DNA of 64,000 nucleotides from positions 1,488,001 through 1,552,000 of the forward strand of contig CAVTLG010000002.1 in NCBI GenBank assembly GCA_963735495.1, read 5' to 3'. The position numbers and the translations under genes are program-made. This document shows, piece after piece, positions 8,167-16,761 of the stretch (the first letter of the stretch is position 1; each line of letters begins with the position of its first letter). The notes beneath the pieces are model-generated. The model was not told the DNA's origin. It ran no database searches and worked only from the letters and a program-made list of their open reading frames with translations. This DNA comes from CAVTLG01 sp963735495. Its GTDB lineage: Bacteria > Chloroflexota > Ktedonobacteria > Ktedonobacterales > Ktedonobacteraceae.

Positions 8167-9717
8167 TTACACTATTTTAACCCATAACTCCTGGTCCTGG
8201 CCATAAGTATGGATGAGACGGAAATGCTGGCTCACCCAGGTATAGAATGCTGTCTGTTTAACCAGACGATCTGTATAGAAGAGCACGGCCTGTACCTGTG
8301 GCTGCTCGGCTACCTGGATCAGTTGTGGGCTGGTCACATAGCCGGAATTGATGCGGACAGTCGATGTATCGACCAGGGAAGGTGGCGTGTCGCGTCCAGC
8401 CTGCGCTGCCAGGAATTGCGCATCGGTAATCACCTGCTGCTGTGGCTGGACGCTCTGTTGCAGGTCATGTATCACTTGTTGCTCGGTTGGCGTGTTTGCT
8501 GCGTTGGCCTGTGTCTCGATGCCTCTGTAAAAGATGCGTATTTGCTCTACGTTGATGAGTACGGTGGCTAGCATCAGTACGACGGTTAGCGCGACGATAG
8601 CGTTCTGGAGCATGGCGCTACGCTGTTTCGTCCATGTAATAGGTCCAAGACCCATGATGGCGAGGGCGACCAGTGGTGGCGCAAGGGCGACCAGGTGGTG
8701 CTGGAAGAGTGGGGTTTGCTGCCAGATCAGGATGGCCGTTGCGATGAACCAGCCAAGCAGTGGAATGACGCGCCAGTCCCTGCGCCAGAGCGCGACAAGT
8801 GTCGAGAAACAGGCTAGATAGGTAAGAGGCGTATTGAGAAAATGTCGTAGTGTCGCGGTATTGTCTGCGCGTGTGGCACGGAAGACGCTGCTGGCAACGG
8901 TGTGAAATGTGACCATGTCGCTCCACAGCGCTGAGAAGCTGCCTATAAAGGGCAAGAAAATGAGCACCGTGACCAGGAGAAAGATGGCGCTGCCTAGCAA
9001 GAGTGAGTGTGCATCTTTCAGACGCGTACCTGCTGGCTGGTGGGTAATACGCCAGAGATGGGCCAGGGCCAGCAGTCCCACAGGCACTAGCGCTGTGACC
9101 ACTAGCAGCTTGCTAAAGATACCCAATGCCAGCGTGAGGGTCGTCAGCGCGGCCAGACTGAGTCCAGCCAGACCTTGCGGGTGTTCCCACCACAGATAGG
9201 CCAGTGCTACTGCTAACATTGATAGCGCCGCAGAAGGTCCATCAGCTTGTAGGATCTGTGATTCTGCCAGATAGATTGGTGCAACTATGAGCAAAAGGAG
9301 CGCGGCGATGGCCCCACTGTATCCACGTAACGTTTTTCCCAGCAAAAATGCGCTCAGCAGGCCGACAAGTGAAATGATCACGATACCCAGACGGGCAGCC
9401 CAGATACTCTGACCGAAGAGCTGATAGATGGGAAAGATGGAAAGCAGAAAAAACGGGGGCTGCGAGTAAAATATCTGTTGATAGAGTGTATCTCCCGCGC
9501 TCATTGCTCGTAGTGATTGCCAGTAGACGCCCTCGTCATAAGAATCACGGTCAAAGAGGACATGCAGCGTGTGAAGGCGCATCCAGAGCGCAGCGACCAG
9601 CAATAGTAGCGCGACAAGGTACACCAGTAGCATGTACCGGCGAGGATTTTGCGTGATGAATGCTATACGCGTATTGCTACTACGAGATGTGTTTGTATCA
9701 GTTGTCGTAGAACTCAT
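8167..9717 (-). CDS. GT39-like membrane glycosyltransferase
   Basis: 516 residues from the ATG with GAAAGAGAT upstream. A short polar N-terminus is followed by about ten hydrophobic helices. After helix 1 comes FDRDSYDEGVYWQSLRAM with the Asp-Glu pair typical of the ArnT/PMT (GT39/GT-C) first periplasmic loop, then PPFFLLSIFPIYQLFG. A soluble C-terminal domain (about 420-516) follows. Such enzymes move sugars from polyprenyl-phosphate donors onto lipids or proteins at the outer face of the membrane; the acceptor is unknown. It follows the FtsH-like gene on the same strand but is separated by a terminator, so it is likely transcribed on its own. Confidence 0.78.
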   Translation of the reverse strand: MSSTTTDTNTSRSSNTRIAFITQNPRRYMLLVYLVALLLLVAALWMRLHTLHVLFDRDSYDEGVYWQSLRAMSAGDTLYQQIFYSQPPFFLLSIFPIYQLFGQSIWAARLGIVIISLVGLLSAFLLGKTLRGYSGAIAALLLLIVAPIYLAESQILQADGPSAALSMLAVALAYLWWEHPQGLAGLSLAALTTLTLALGIFSKLLVVTALVPVGLLALAHLWRITHQPAGTRLKDAHSLLLGSAIFLLVTVLIFLPFIGSFSALWSDMVTFHTVASSVFRATRADNTATLRHFLNTPLTYLACFSTLVALWRRDWRVIPLLGWFIATAILIWQQTPLFQHHLVALAPPLVALAIMGLGPITWTKQRSAMLQNAIVALTVVLMLATVLINVEQIRIFYRGIETQANAANTPTEQQVIHDLQQSVQPQQQVITDAQFLAAQAGRDTPPSLVDTSTVRINSGYVTSPQLIQVAEQPQVQAVLFYTDRLVKQTAFYTWVSQHFRLIHTYGQDQELWVKIV

Positions 9718-9730
9718 ATCTCTTTCTCTA

Positions 9731-9761
9731 TAAAAAGAGGCATCCAGGAAACGGATGCCTC
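9731..9761 (-). terminator. rho-independent terminator of the FtsH-like gene
   Basis: On the minus strand GAGGCATCC, a 7-base loop and GGATGCCTC (9737-9745 with 9753-9761) are followed by TTTTT (9736-9732), 24 bases after the FtsH-like stop. Confidence 0.9.
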
Positions 9762-9784
9762 TCAATCTCATATATATAGCTGAG

Positions 9785-11672
9785 TTAGTGTGTGTCATGG
9801 TAGTTCGATGGAAAACCCAGGCCGGGCAAGTCGCTATTAAATGTAGGTGCATCGACCCGTGGCTGGGGTTCAGGGAGGTAGCTTTTGCCAGTCCCGTTAT
9901 TCCCATTACTGCCGGCTTCCAATAATGGAGTGAACTCGCTGAAGATTGTCTTGGCGACCAACCTCGCATCCGCCTCATCAATGATCTGCTTAATTTCATC
10001 TGAGACTAATTCACCGCGTTCAATCAGGGCCTCTGACAGGCTTATAAGGGCTTCGCTGTGATCCAGGAGAAGCTGTTTGACAGCTTTGAACTGGGATTGC
10101 AGCAATGCTTCTACACGCTCTGCCAATCTTGGTACATTACCGCCGCCACCGCCGCCAACACCATCAGAGAAAGCCAGAAAAGACGTTAATGTACCATCCA
10201 TGCCGAATGCGCCAATGTATGCCGCTGCTCGCTGCGTAGCATGTCTAAAATCACTGGTAACACCCGACATTTGTGTGTTAAGAAACAATTCTTCCGCTGC
10301 ACGAGCTGCGAGAGATACCTGGATATCTGCGAGGACGTCTTCCTTGCTGAGCGTCATGATCGACTCTTTTGGTCGTGGATGAGCAAAAGCCGCAGCCCCC
10401 TCAACATCTCCGCGCATATGTATCGTAACATAGGCAGGGAAGGAGCGTTCCATCAGATAGTAGGTGGCTACAGTGTGTCCAGCTTCATGATAAGCAAGGC
10501 GGCGACGATCAACGGGGGTGAGTTCACTGATCTGGCGCAGTCCATATTCGTGGACATCCTGTGCTTCAATAAGATCTTTATAGGTTATCTTGTTGCGATG
10601 ATCGAAGTGCGCAATGATAACCGCCTCGTTAATCACGTGCTTAATAGCCACTGGCGTATATTCTACCAGCCGTGCTGATAATGCACTGATTGAGATGTTT
10701 GGCTCGTGCTCAACCTTATCAACGTAGTATTCAATGACCTCTGGTCGATATTTATCGGTTGGTGCCGCGACGTTGATTCTACGGTCAAAGCGCCCTGGAC
10801 GCAGCAGAGCCTGGTCGAGTGATTCAGGAAGGTTCGTTGCGCCAACGGTGAGCACCGGCTGAGATTGGACACGACTATGTATTAGACCAAGCGTGCGTAG
10901 GATCTTTTTGAACCAGCCAGTCTCAATATTTGGTGGGTCCATCTGCATCAACAATTCATTGAGTCCGCCTGTGCCCCCACCCATCATACCCATACCCATG
11001 CCCATGCCCATTGTGGCATTACGTCCGCCACGCGAGGCTCCGATAGCGTCAATTTCGTCCAGGAATATAACGCAGGCACCGTATTCACGAGCGAGCTTGC
11101 GCGCTTTCCCATACAGCCTCTTCATCATCAAAATGTCCATACCCACAAACATGGCACGGAAGCTGGCTGCGCTGGCATAAGCGAAAGGCACACCGGCCTC
11201 TGTACTCATACATTGTGCCAGGTAGCTCTTACCAGTACCTGGAGGGCCGGAAAGCAGCAGACCACGTACCGCGTGACCGCCCATCTCTGAGAACTCTTCG
11301 CTGCCCTGTAGGAGTGTCACGATACGCCGTGCCGCTTCCAGGACTTCCGGGTTGCCTTTGTAGTCCTCAAACTTGACGCCGGTCTCGCCTGGCATCACCC
11401 AGTAGAGTCGTGGACGACCCATGAACCAGAAGATAGCGACGAATTGCATGATGCCAAACAAAACGGCAAAGCCTATCTCAAGGGCATAGGACAGAATGGT
11501 ACCCGGGTTGAGATTGCCTATATGGATGGTCGATGTAAAGAAGAGGATCAGGAAGATAACCAGGGCAATCCAGATCCAGAAGCTTCCTGAGAAAGCGCCC
11601 GAACTGGTCCATACCCTGATCTATGGATCTATCCAGCTCGCTCTTATCTTTCATGCTCGCTTTTTGTGGCAT
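9785..11672 (-). CDS. FtsH-like membrane AAA+ metalloprotease, frameshifted near the N-terminus
   Basis: The body (from 11461 down) carries Walker A SGPPGTGKS, Walker B VIFLDEIDAIG, arginine finger region RPGRFDRRI, the zinc site HEAGH and a downstream VTSDFRHAT giving the third ligand Asp. Upstream in the same frame two membrane helices are encoded (FWIWIALVIFLILFF and ALEIGFAVLFGIMQF) with only about 17 residues between them, far smaller than the usual FtsH periplasmic domain. The matching start (MPQKASMKDKSELDRSIDQG, ATG at 11672 with AAGGAA) lies in another frame; one extra base between about 11582 and 11620 joins the two, giving about 628 residues. A Gly/Met-rich insert (MGMGMGMGMMGGGTGGL) sits after Walker B. 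Pore loop reads FVGM. It likely degrades membrane or misfolded proteins. Confidence 0.85.
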
Positions 11673-11735
11673 GGTACTTGTTCCTTCCACTAGATAGAGG
11701 GGAATAGCTTGCGCTGCATTGTTCCTAACATACAG

Positions 11736-12392
11736 CTATGCTTCATTAGGGCGATTATCTACAAGAGCCACTTCTACAAGAATATTTTGTGTACCCGATG
11801 TGTAGGTAACGAAATGCCACAAGAGATAGCCTGCTGTAGCTCCGCCTGGTCCATTGGCAGAGAGATCAACCTGTACGAAGCTATCTACCGTCGTATCTGA
11901 CTCTTGATAGACTCCCACGACGTGCATGCCTGTCCAGGTGAAGTTCGATTTCGCCTGGCTATAGGTGCTAACAAGTGTGCTGACATCCGGCGGCGATGAG
12001 ATATTTTTGTCCAGGTACGCTAACTGATTCACATTCCCCGAGCGCAACGCGTACAGCCAGTTTTTGACTGTGCTCCCACCGCCATCACCGCCATTGAGGT
12101 GAAAGTTGAAGGGATCACTGGCAACACCCAGTGGGAGCTGGCCGGTGGTGAGAAATGTTGTCGTTGCAATACTCGCCAGAAGGAGTACAATGACTCCCAG
12201 CGTGATGAGTTTGTATTTTCTGATGGCTGTGAGGATGTAGTAAAGCACTTTAATGAAAGGACGGAAAATAGCTTTAACCGTAAGGGCTGCCGGCGTTTGT
12301 CCCGGTCTGATTCTTGTGGCTGCCGTCCGTACTATGTTGACTTCCTCTGGCGGTTGTGTCGCTGGTGGTCGAGTAGGTGAAGGGCTAATCAT
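11736..12392 (-). CDS. single-pass membrane protein of unknown function
   Basis: 218 residues. A cytosolic Pro/Thr-rich N-terminus (1-55), a transmembrane helix at about 66-88 (LITLGVIVLLLASIATTTFL) and an external domain of about 125 residues with NWLYALRSGNVNQLAYLDKN and a beta-rich end. The outer part resembles NTF2-like or lumazine-binding folds in pattern only; I do not recognise it. It lies about 60 bases upstream of the FtsH-like gene on the same strand, so it may be a partner or substrate adaptor. Confidence 0.7.
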   Translation of the reverse strand: MISPSPTRPPATQPPEEVNIVRTAATRIRPGQTPAALTVKAIFRPFIKVLYYILTAIRKYKLITLGVIVLLLASIATTTFLTTGQLPLGVASDPFNFHLNGGDGGGSTVKNWLYALRSGNVNQLAYLDKNISSPPDVSTLVSTYSQAKSNFTWTGMHVVGVYQESDTTVDSFVQVDLSANGPGGATAGYLLWHFVTYTSGTQNILVEVALVDNRPNEA

Positions 12393-12827
12393 CAGTCTCT
12401 CATCTCAACTTTCTCGAACAGAATAGCTGGCTAATAACAAAATGCGTATGTGTTTGTACGAATTGCCCATCTTTACAACGACTAGGCAGTTGCAATCCGA
12501 TACAGGTACTTTCAGTGGGTCAATATTCTTATTCTTTTACCATACACTAGATACCAGCGTTTGGCAAGGTATTTCGCCTCAAATAACCAGACAGGGATGT
12601 GCCCGTTTTGGTATAATGGGGCGTAGTTGCTAACGCAGCCATTCGCAGCGAGTGTTCCTGTCCCTGAATAATTGTTTCTTGCGCTGGATGCTGCGAAGCA
12701 CATCTCATCTACATGCATATTGGTAGCAAGATTCGCTATTACATAATCGACATGCGCATACTTCAAGCGCAGGTGGCGTTGGTTGTAGGAAATCAGGTCA
12801 TTTCATTTCATAAGGAAGGTGAATAAT
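12393..12827. other. intergenic region, possible promoter
   Basis: No gene is supported in these 435 bases between divergent genes. A TATAAT at 12612-12617 followed by GGGG, with a weak CAGACA 18 bases upstream, is a plausible promoter reading toward the 389-residue gene, about 210 bases before its start. The same TATAATGGGG string occurs at the uvrC promoter. Confidence 0.4.
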
Positions 12828-13988
12828 TTGAGTGAGACCGGTCCATATATCTGGTTGCGCTACGCGACTCAATATACAAAAGATGGTCGTACTCATACGG
12901 TTGAAATGAGTATCCCTGTACCATTGGGGGCAAATGCAGAGACGCGTGAGCAGCTCTTCCGCGAGGCCGAAGTGAGTATGCGCCAGTTGGTAAATCACGT
13001 GGAGCAACGTGTGCCGCAATTGTCGCAAAGTGCTCAGCCTGCTCCGGCTTCTGCGCCAGGGACAAGGCCGCCACAAAAGTCGGCAAACACACAGGCCAGA
13101 CCGGCTTCCACGCCTGCGCCACTGACTGCTCCTCAGCCAGCCACTGCTGGAGGTGATGCTGGTGAGTTTGAGCAAGCTACGGCGCGCAGTGCGGCTGCAA
13201 CACTGCCCCCGACACGTCCAAATGTTGGTGCTAGCATGCCCCTGACTCTGGGTCCAACGAGTAATGATACGGGTAGCACGCTTTCACTCCCCGAATTCAT
13301 TCAGTACATCAAAGAAAATTTGGATCTGACTCCCAAGCAGGCAATGGAACTCTTGAAGGTCAGGTCTCTCTCGACCGGCATTAACCTGCGTGAAGCGTTA
13401 GAGCAGCTGATGTCTCTTGCTCCCAGGGATGGTACTACCTCGTTGCCGACGGAGCGGCGCGCTGAAGAAAATCCGCCTGCGCCTATGCCCATCTCCAATG
13501 CTGTAGCGGTACATGCGCATGCTAGTACTAATAGTGCTTTCCCAGCGGAGGTTGCACATGAGCCTGGACCGGATACCGGGCGCATGCGGGAGGCACGTCC
13601 GGCCTATGGCTTCAATGAAGAGATCAACCCGGATGAGGAGGATGCCCTGGAAGAGTTAGAAGATTTTGCGATACCGGCTGAAAACTTGAGTCCACGCTTA
13701 TTGGAGCAGGCGCGAACCATGATCGATACCTTACGCGAATCGCAGGGGGCTGCCGTTGCCAATCCGAAGCGTTTGCAAGTACTGAATACGGTGGCGATTT
13801 CACAGATCTCTGAAGAACAGTTGCAGGCGGTTGCTCAGGGCATATGGGGTATTGCGGCACTGAAGAAGCTCAAAGTTGACCAGGTAGAGGCATTAATCTC
13901 CTGGGCCAAGCAGGACTACTTTGTTGAAGAAGTGGATGCTGTACTGGTTGTTTTGGAGGAGGAACACTATGCGCGTGGTAACAGGTGA
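12828..13988 (+). CDS. proline-rich protein of unknown function, upstream of rsmD
   Basis: 386 residues from a TTG start; AAGGAAGG (12812-12819) is 8 bases upstream, whereas the GTG at 12819 would overlap that site. N-terminal 60 residues are a small alpha/beta unit (YIWLRYATQYTKDGRTHTVE), then a Pro/Ala/Thr linker, a helical segment that looks like a short DNA- or protein-binding motif (LSLPEFIQYIKENLDLTPKQ, LLKVRSLSTGINLREALEQL), another linker, an acidic stretch and a helical C-terminal domain (about 285-386). I do not recognise the family. The end overlaps rsmD by 20 bases, so the two are co-translated. Confidence 0.75.
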   Translation: MSETGPYIWLRYATQYTKDGRTHTVEMSIPVPLGANAETREQLFREAEVSMRQLVNHVEQRVPQLSQSAQPAPASAPGTRPPQKSANTQARPASTPAPLTAPQPATAGGDAGEFEQATARSAAATLPPTRPNVGASMPLTLGPTSNDTGSTLSLPEFIQYIKENLDLTPKQAMELLKVRSLSTGINLREALEQLMSLAPRDGTTSLPTERRAEENPPAPMPISNAVAVHAHASTNSAFPAEVAHEPGPDTGRMREARPAYGFNEEINPDEEDALEELEDFAIPAENLSPRLLEQARTMIDTLRESQGAAVANPKRLQVLNTVAISQISEEQLQAVAQGIWGIAALKKLKVDQVEALISWAKQDYFVEEVDAVLVVLEEEHYARGNR

Positions 13989-14559
13989 GGCCAAGGGACG
14001 TCGCTTGAAGTCGCCCAAAACCGTCGGCACGCGTCCGATTATGGACCGTGTGAAGACTGCGCTCTTCGATATTATCTCGGCTGAGGTAGATGCAGCGCGT
14101 TTCCTGGATCTGTTCGCGGGTACGGGCGGAGTGGGCATTGAGGCTTTGAGCCGTGGAGCGCAACGCGCAACCTTTATCGAGATAAATCATAAGATCGTGA
14201 AGTTGGTGCGCGAAAATCTACACATTACGGGTTTCACTGAGCGCGCGGACATCATCCACGGTGACTCTTTTAAGTTCTTACAGGCTCATCAGTTGCAGGA
14301 CCCACCGGCTCCTGTGGATAACGCGCGGAGCACGTACCATATCATCTATATCGCGCCACCTCAGTACGAAGAATTGGCGGCGCGTGCGCTGGCCCTGGTG
14401 GACAGCTCTGCTTTGCTGGCGGAAGACGCGCTGGTCATCGTGCAGATTCATCCCAAAGAGCGCTCTGGTGTGGTGGCTGTGGCCTGTCAGCAACTGGCAC
14501 TCACCGATGAGCGGCGTTATGGCAGCACGCTCTTACTCTTTTATCGTCGTCACCAGTAA
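13969..14559 (+). CDS. rsmD: 16S rRNA (guanine966-N2)-methyltransferase RsmD
   Basis: 196 residues, the usual size. MRVVTGEAKGRRLKSPK and RPIMDRVKTALFDII form the N-terminal signature; DLFAGTGGVGIEALSRGAQ is the AdoMet site. It methylates G966 in 16S rRNA. The catalytic (D/N)PPY motif reads APPQY (IIYIAPPQYEEL), a departure from E. coli that I believe occurs in some Chloroflexota but cannot check here. The start ATG has GGAGGAGGA 6 bases upstream, inside the end of the preceding gene. Confidence 0.85.
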   Translation: MRVVTGEAKGRRLKSPKTVGTRPIMDRVKTALFDIISAEVDAARFLDLFAGTGGVGIEALSRGAQRATFIEINHKIVKLVRENLHITGFTERADIIHGDSFKFLQAHQLQDPPAPVDNARSTYHIIYIAPPQYEELAARALALVDSSALLAEDALVIVQIHPKERSGVVAVACQQLALTDERRYGSTLLLFYRRHQ

Positions 14560-14583
14560 CCATTCAGTGGCATGACCCACTCC

Positions 14584-15171
14584 CTACCCACCGCACGAAA
14601 GCGTGGACACGAGCTCTGCGGCATCCGACCAGGCCATGCGGTGCCTGAGCGCTCTACCTCTACCAGGGGACGGTTCGCCGAGCGTGGTCTCGACCTTGGT
14701 GCCGCCGCATGCCGCGTAGAACACCTGAGCCGCCGTATTTTGGGCCAGCAGCCAGAGGTAGAATCGCCTATCGACCGGGTGACGCCGGACCAGCTCGTGG
14801 GCTGCTTCGGCCAGCAGCAGCCTGCCGATGCCGTGCCGCTTGAGCCGGGGGGTCACGTGCAAGTTGTCGAGGAGAGTACCCCAGTGCGGGTCCTCGTCAA
14901 GGATCATGTGAACGAAGCCAACTACCGCATCGCTTTGGTCGGCGACGATGGTGAAGTGGTCCGCGCTTGGTGCCGCCAGTCGCGTGCCCCACACCGCCAG
15001 GCGGTTGGCGAGCACATCCCCGTCCAGGAACGAATCAAGGTATACTCCCCGATAGTGCTGGCGCCAGCTATCGGCATGCAGCGCCGCGATCGCCTCGACA
15101 TCATGGATGGACGCATCCCGCAAGATAATCTCTTGCTGCATTGATCTGTGCGCCGTTTCGTTCTCCGCCAT
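14584..15171 (-). CDS. GNAT family N-acetyltransferase
   Basis: 195 residues from the ATG with GGGAGGAG nine bases upstream. IILRDASIHDVEAIAALHAD is the N-terminal GNAT strand-helix; DNLHVTPRLKRHGIGRLLLA is the acetyl-CoA binding motif (R/Q-x-x-G-x-G/A); YLWLLAQNTAAQVFYAACGG is the typical C-terminal region. It transfers acetyl from acetyl-CoA to an amine; the substrate is unknown. It converges with rsmD, with only 24 bases between stops and no clear terminator. Confidence 0.85.
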   Translation of the reverse strand: MAENETAHRSMQQEIILRDASIHDVEAIAALHADSWRQHYRGVYLDSFLDGDVLANRLAVWGTRLAAPSADHFTIVADQSDAVVGFVHMILDEDPHWGTLLDNLHVTPRLKRHGIGRLLLAEAAHELVRRHPVDRRFYLWLLAQNTAAQVFYAACGGTKVETTLGEPSPGRGRALRHRMAWSDAAELVSTLSCGG

Positions 15172-15416
15172 CGTCTCTTTCTCCTCCCTGCTGGAGAGTA
15201 TACTGGGGACATTCATAGACACTAGCATTTTACCATCGAGGGGAGTAGCTATCAAGACCGAAGTGTCTCTTTCCCTCTAGCCAGGTTCAGATCTGAGGGC
15301 AAAATCTGCTCACCTGGTGGTAGGGCATTTACCAGCACGCTATAATGGAGTGAAGCTATGCTCTAAAATATGTACGTTCGTTATCGTAGTTACGATGAGA
15401 GAAAGAGATAAAAACA

Positions 15417-15902
15417 ATGGTCAATAAGCCAGCAGGACGCTTCGCATTTTTGGACGCGGGAGAAACGGCGCGGCGCTTAGGGGTGGACCGTGTGACGCTC
15501 AATGCATGGGTCAAAGAGGGGCGTATCAAGACACACCGTGGCGTTGGTCGTGAAGCTTTCTTCCGTTCAGGCGATGTCGAGGCTTTATATAACGAATTGC
15601 ATCCGGCGACTGAACTTGCGGAGGCAGTGGCCGCCGATGAGCGTGAGAGTGCCAGCGAGGTTCAAACGCAGCCAGAGCCGCTACGCAAGAAACAGGACCC
15701 GCAGATGCGCGTCTATTTGCGCTTACAGGCTGATGCCAAATGGTTTGATCTCTCCGAAGAAGATATTCGTTTCTGGTTTCAGCAACTCGCGCCTGACGGC
15801 TACGAGCGCAATAAGCGCAATGTAGAGCATACCATCAAGAAACTCCAGTACCTGGTGAGCCTGATCGATGAAGCGCAGGAACGGCAAGCGAAGCAGGGAT
15901 AA
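15417..15902 (+). CDS. helix-turn-helix protein of the excisionase/MerR type
   Basis: 161 residues. Residues 9-60 form a small winged helix-turn-helix (AGETARRLGVDRVTLNAWVK, then GRIKTHRGVGREAFFRSGDV), as in MerR and HTH_17/excisionase proteins. The C-terminal half (about 95-155) is helical with LRLQADAKWFDLSEEDIRFW, possibly a dimer or effector domain. No metal-binding cysteines are seen. It has AGAGAAAGAGA upstream of ATG. A TATAAT lies at 15341-15346, but no good -35 was found. The target genes are unknown. Confidence 0.75.
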   Translation: MVNKPAGRFAFLDAGETARRLGVDRVTLNAWVKEGRIKTHRGVGREAFFRSGDVEALYNELHPATELAEAVAADERESASEVQTQPEPLRKKQDPQMRVYLRLQADAKWFDLSEEDIRFWFQQLAPDGYERNKRNVEHTIKKLQYLVSLIDEAQERQAKQG

Positions 15903-16308
15903 CGTAACATCTGCCTGGTAGGTTACGTGCTCTCGCGCGGACTGGCCTGTAGAAATAGACAGGTATGTGCCAGGTAGTTTCTGCCGTGCCAAAAACTGTT
16001 GGAAATAGCGGTACTATTCGCTGCGCTGGCGACTATACTATGTCTGTGCAGAGGAACTACCAGTATGGTACCTGCGACTGGAGGGCACCGATTGTGGAAC
16101 CCGGTGTCGCATCAGTTGTGCGCGTAGAGTTTTGTTCTCGGGGGCAGTACCTGTAAGCGAGGTCAGGTGCTCTCAGCTACCCGGAGAAAGACAGGTCAGC
16201 GTGAGACGCCATCGGATGTGGCGTTGATGGTACTATACTGGTGGGAACTCGAATGGCACAAAAGGCAGAAAAAGATCAATTTGACCATGCACCAGGAAGG
16301 AGTATACC
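15903..16308. other. intergenic region, possible structured leader or RNA
   Basis: About 400 bases with no credible gene. They contain several short hairpin elements (for example CCTGT, 8-base loop, ACAGG near 15948) and recurring strings such as GTACCTG and AGGT, which suggest a folded transcript, but no known RNA family was recognised. TATACT at about 16041 and 16234 could be -10 elements. Confidence 0.3.
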
Positions 16309-16602
16309 ATGGGGCAGTGGGCATACAAGGTTGTTTACATTGATTTTCGCGGGCGCATCTCTTGTGAAGGCGTTGAGACCCTGATTGGCAACGAACGGCG
16401 CAGCGCTTTTGCGCGTCGTTATCTGAATGATCTAGGCCGTGACGGTTGGGAACTGGTGACGGTCCAGCCGCTGACCGCTAACTCGGCATATTACACCTTC
16501 AAGCGTCCAGCGCAAGAGGGTGATTACGCGGAGACTCCTCCTGCGGCGACCGAGCAGGAGACTCCTGCTCCGAGTGGTGATCCAACCATAGAATCAGCTT
16601 GA
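16309..16602 (+). CDS. DUF4177-like small protein
   Basis: 97 residues. The core matches the small DUF4177 pattern: WAYKVVYIDFRGRIS at the start, LNDLGRDGWELVTVQP and YYTFKRP near residue 65. The C-terminus (70-97) is a Pro/Glu/Thr tail likely to be disordered. AGGAAGGAG is placed 9 bases before the ATG. The function is unknown; these proteins are widespread and cytosolic. A strong terminator follows, so it is probably a single-gene transcript. Confidence 0.75.
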   Translation: MGQWAYKVVYIDFRGRISCEGVETLIGNERRSAFARRYLNDLGRDGWELVTVQPLTANSAYYTFKRPAQEGDYAETPPAATEQETPAPSGDPTIESA

Positions 16603-16626
16603 CCGACATTTTTCATCACAGACCAG

Positions 16627-16670
16627 AGCCAGGGATACGTCCACCTAGAACGTATCCCTGGCTTTTTATT
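16627..16670 (+). terminator. rho-independent terminator of the DUF4177-like gene
   Basis: AGCCAGGGATACGT (16627-16640), a 9-base loop, ACGTATCCCTGGCT (16650-16663), then TTTTATT. Perfect 14-base stem. Confidence 0.93.
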
Positions 16671-16761
16671 TGCCTACCAGATTGCTCATATTGCCTTACA
16701 TTCAGATGAGCAATGGGCCGCAGCACATTGCTAGCGTTGCGTTTCTGAATGCATATGGGTA

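Noticed and set aside
15903..16308. RNase P RNA, tmRNA, SRP RNA or 6S RNA
   Set aside because: Signature strings of these RNAs were looked for and not found.
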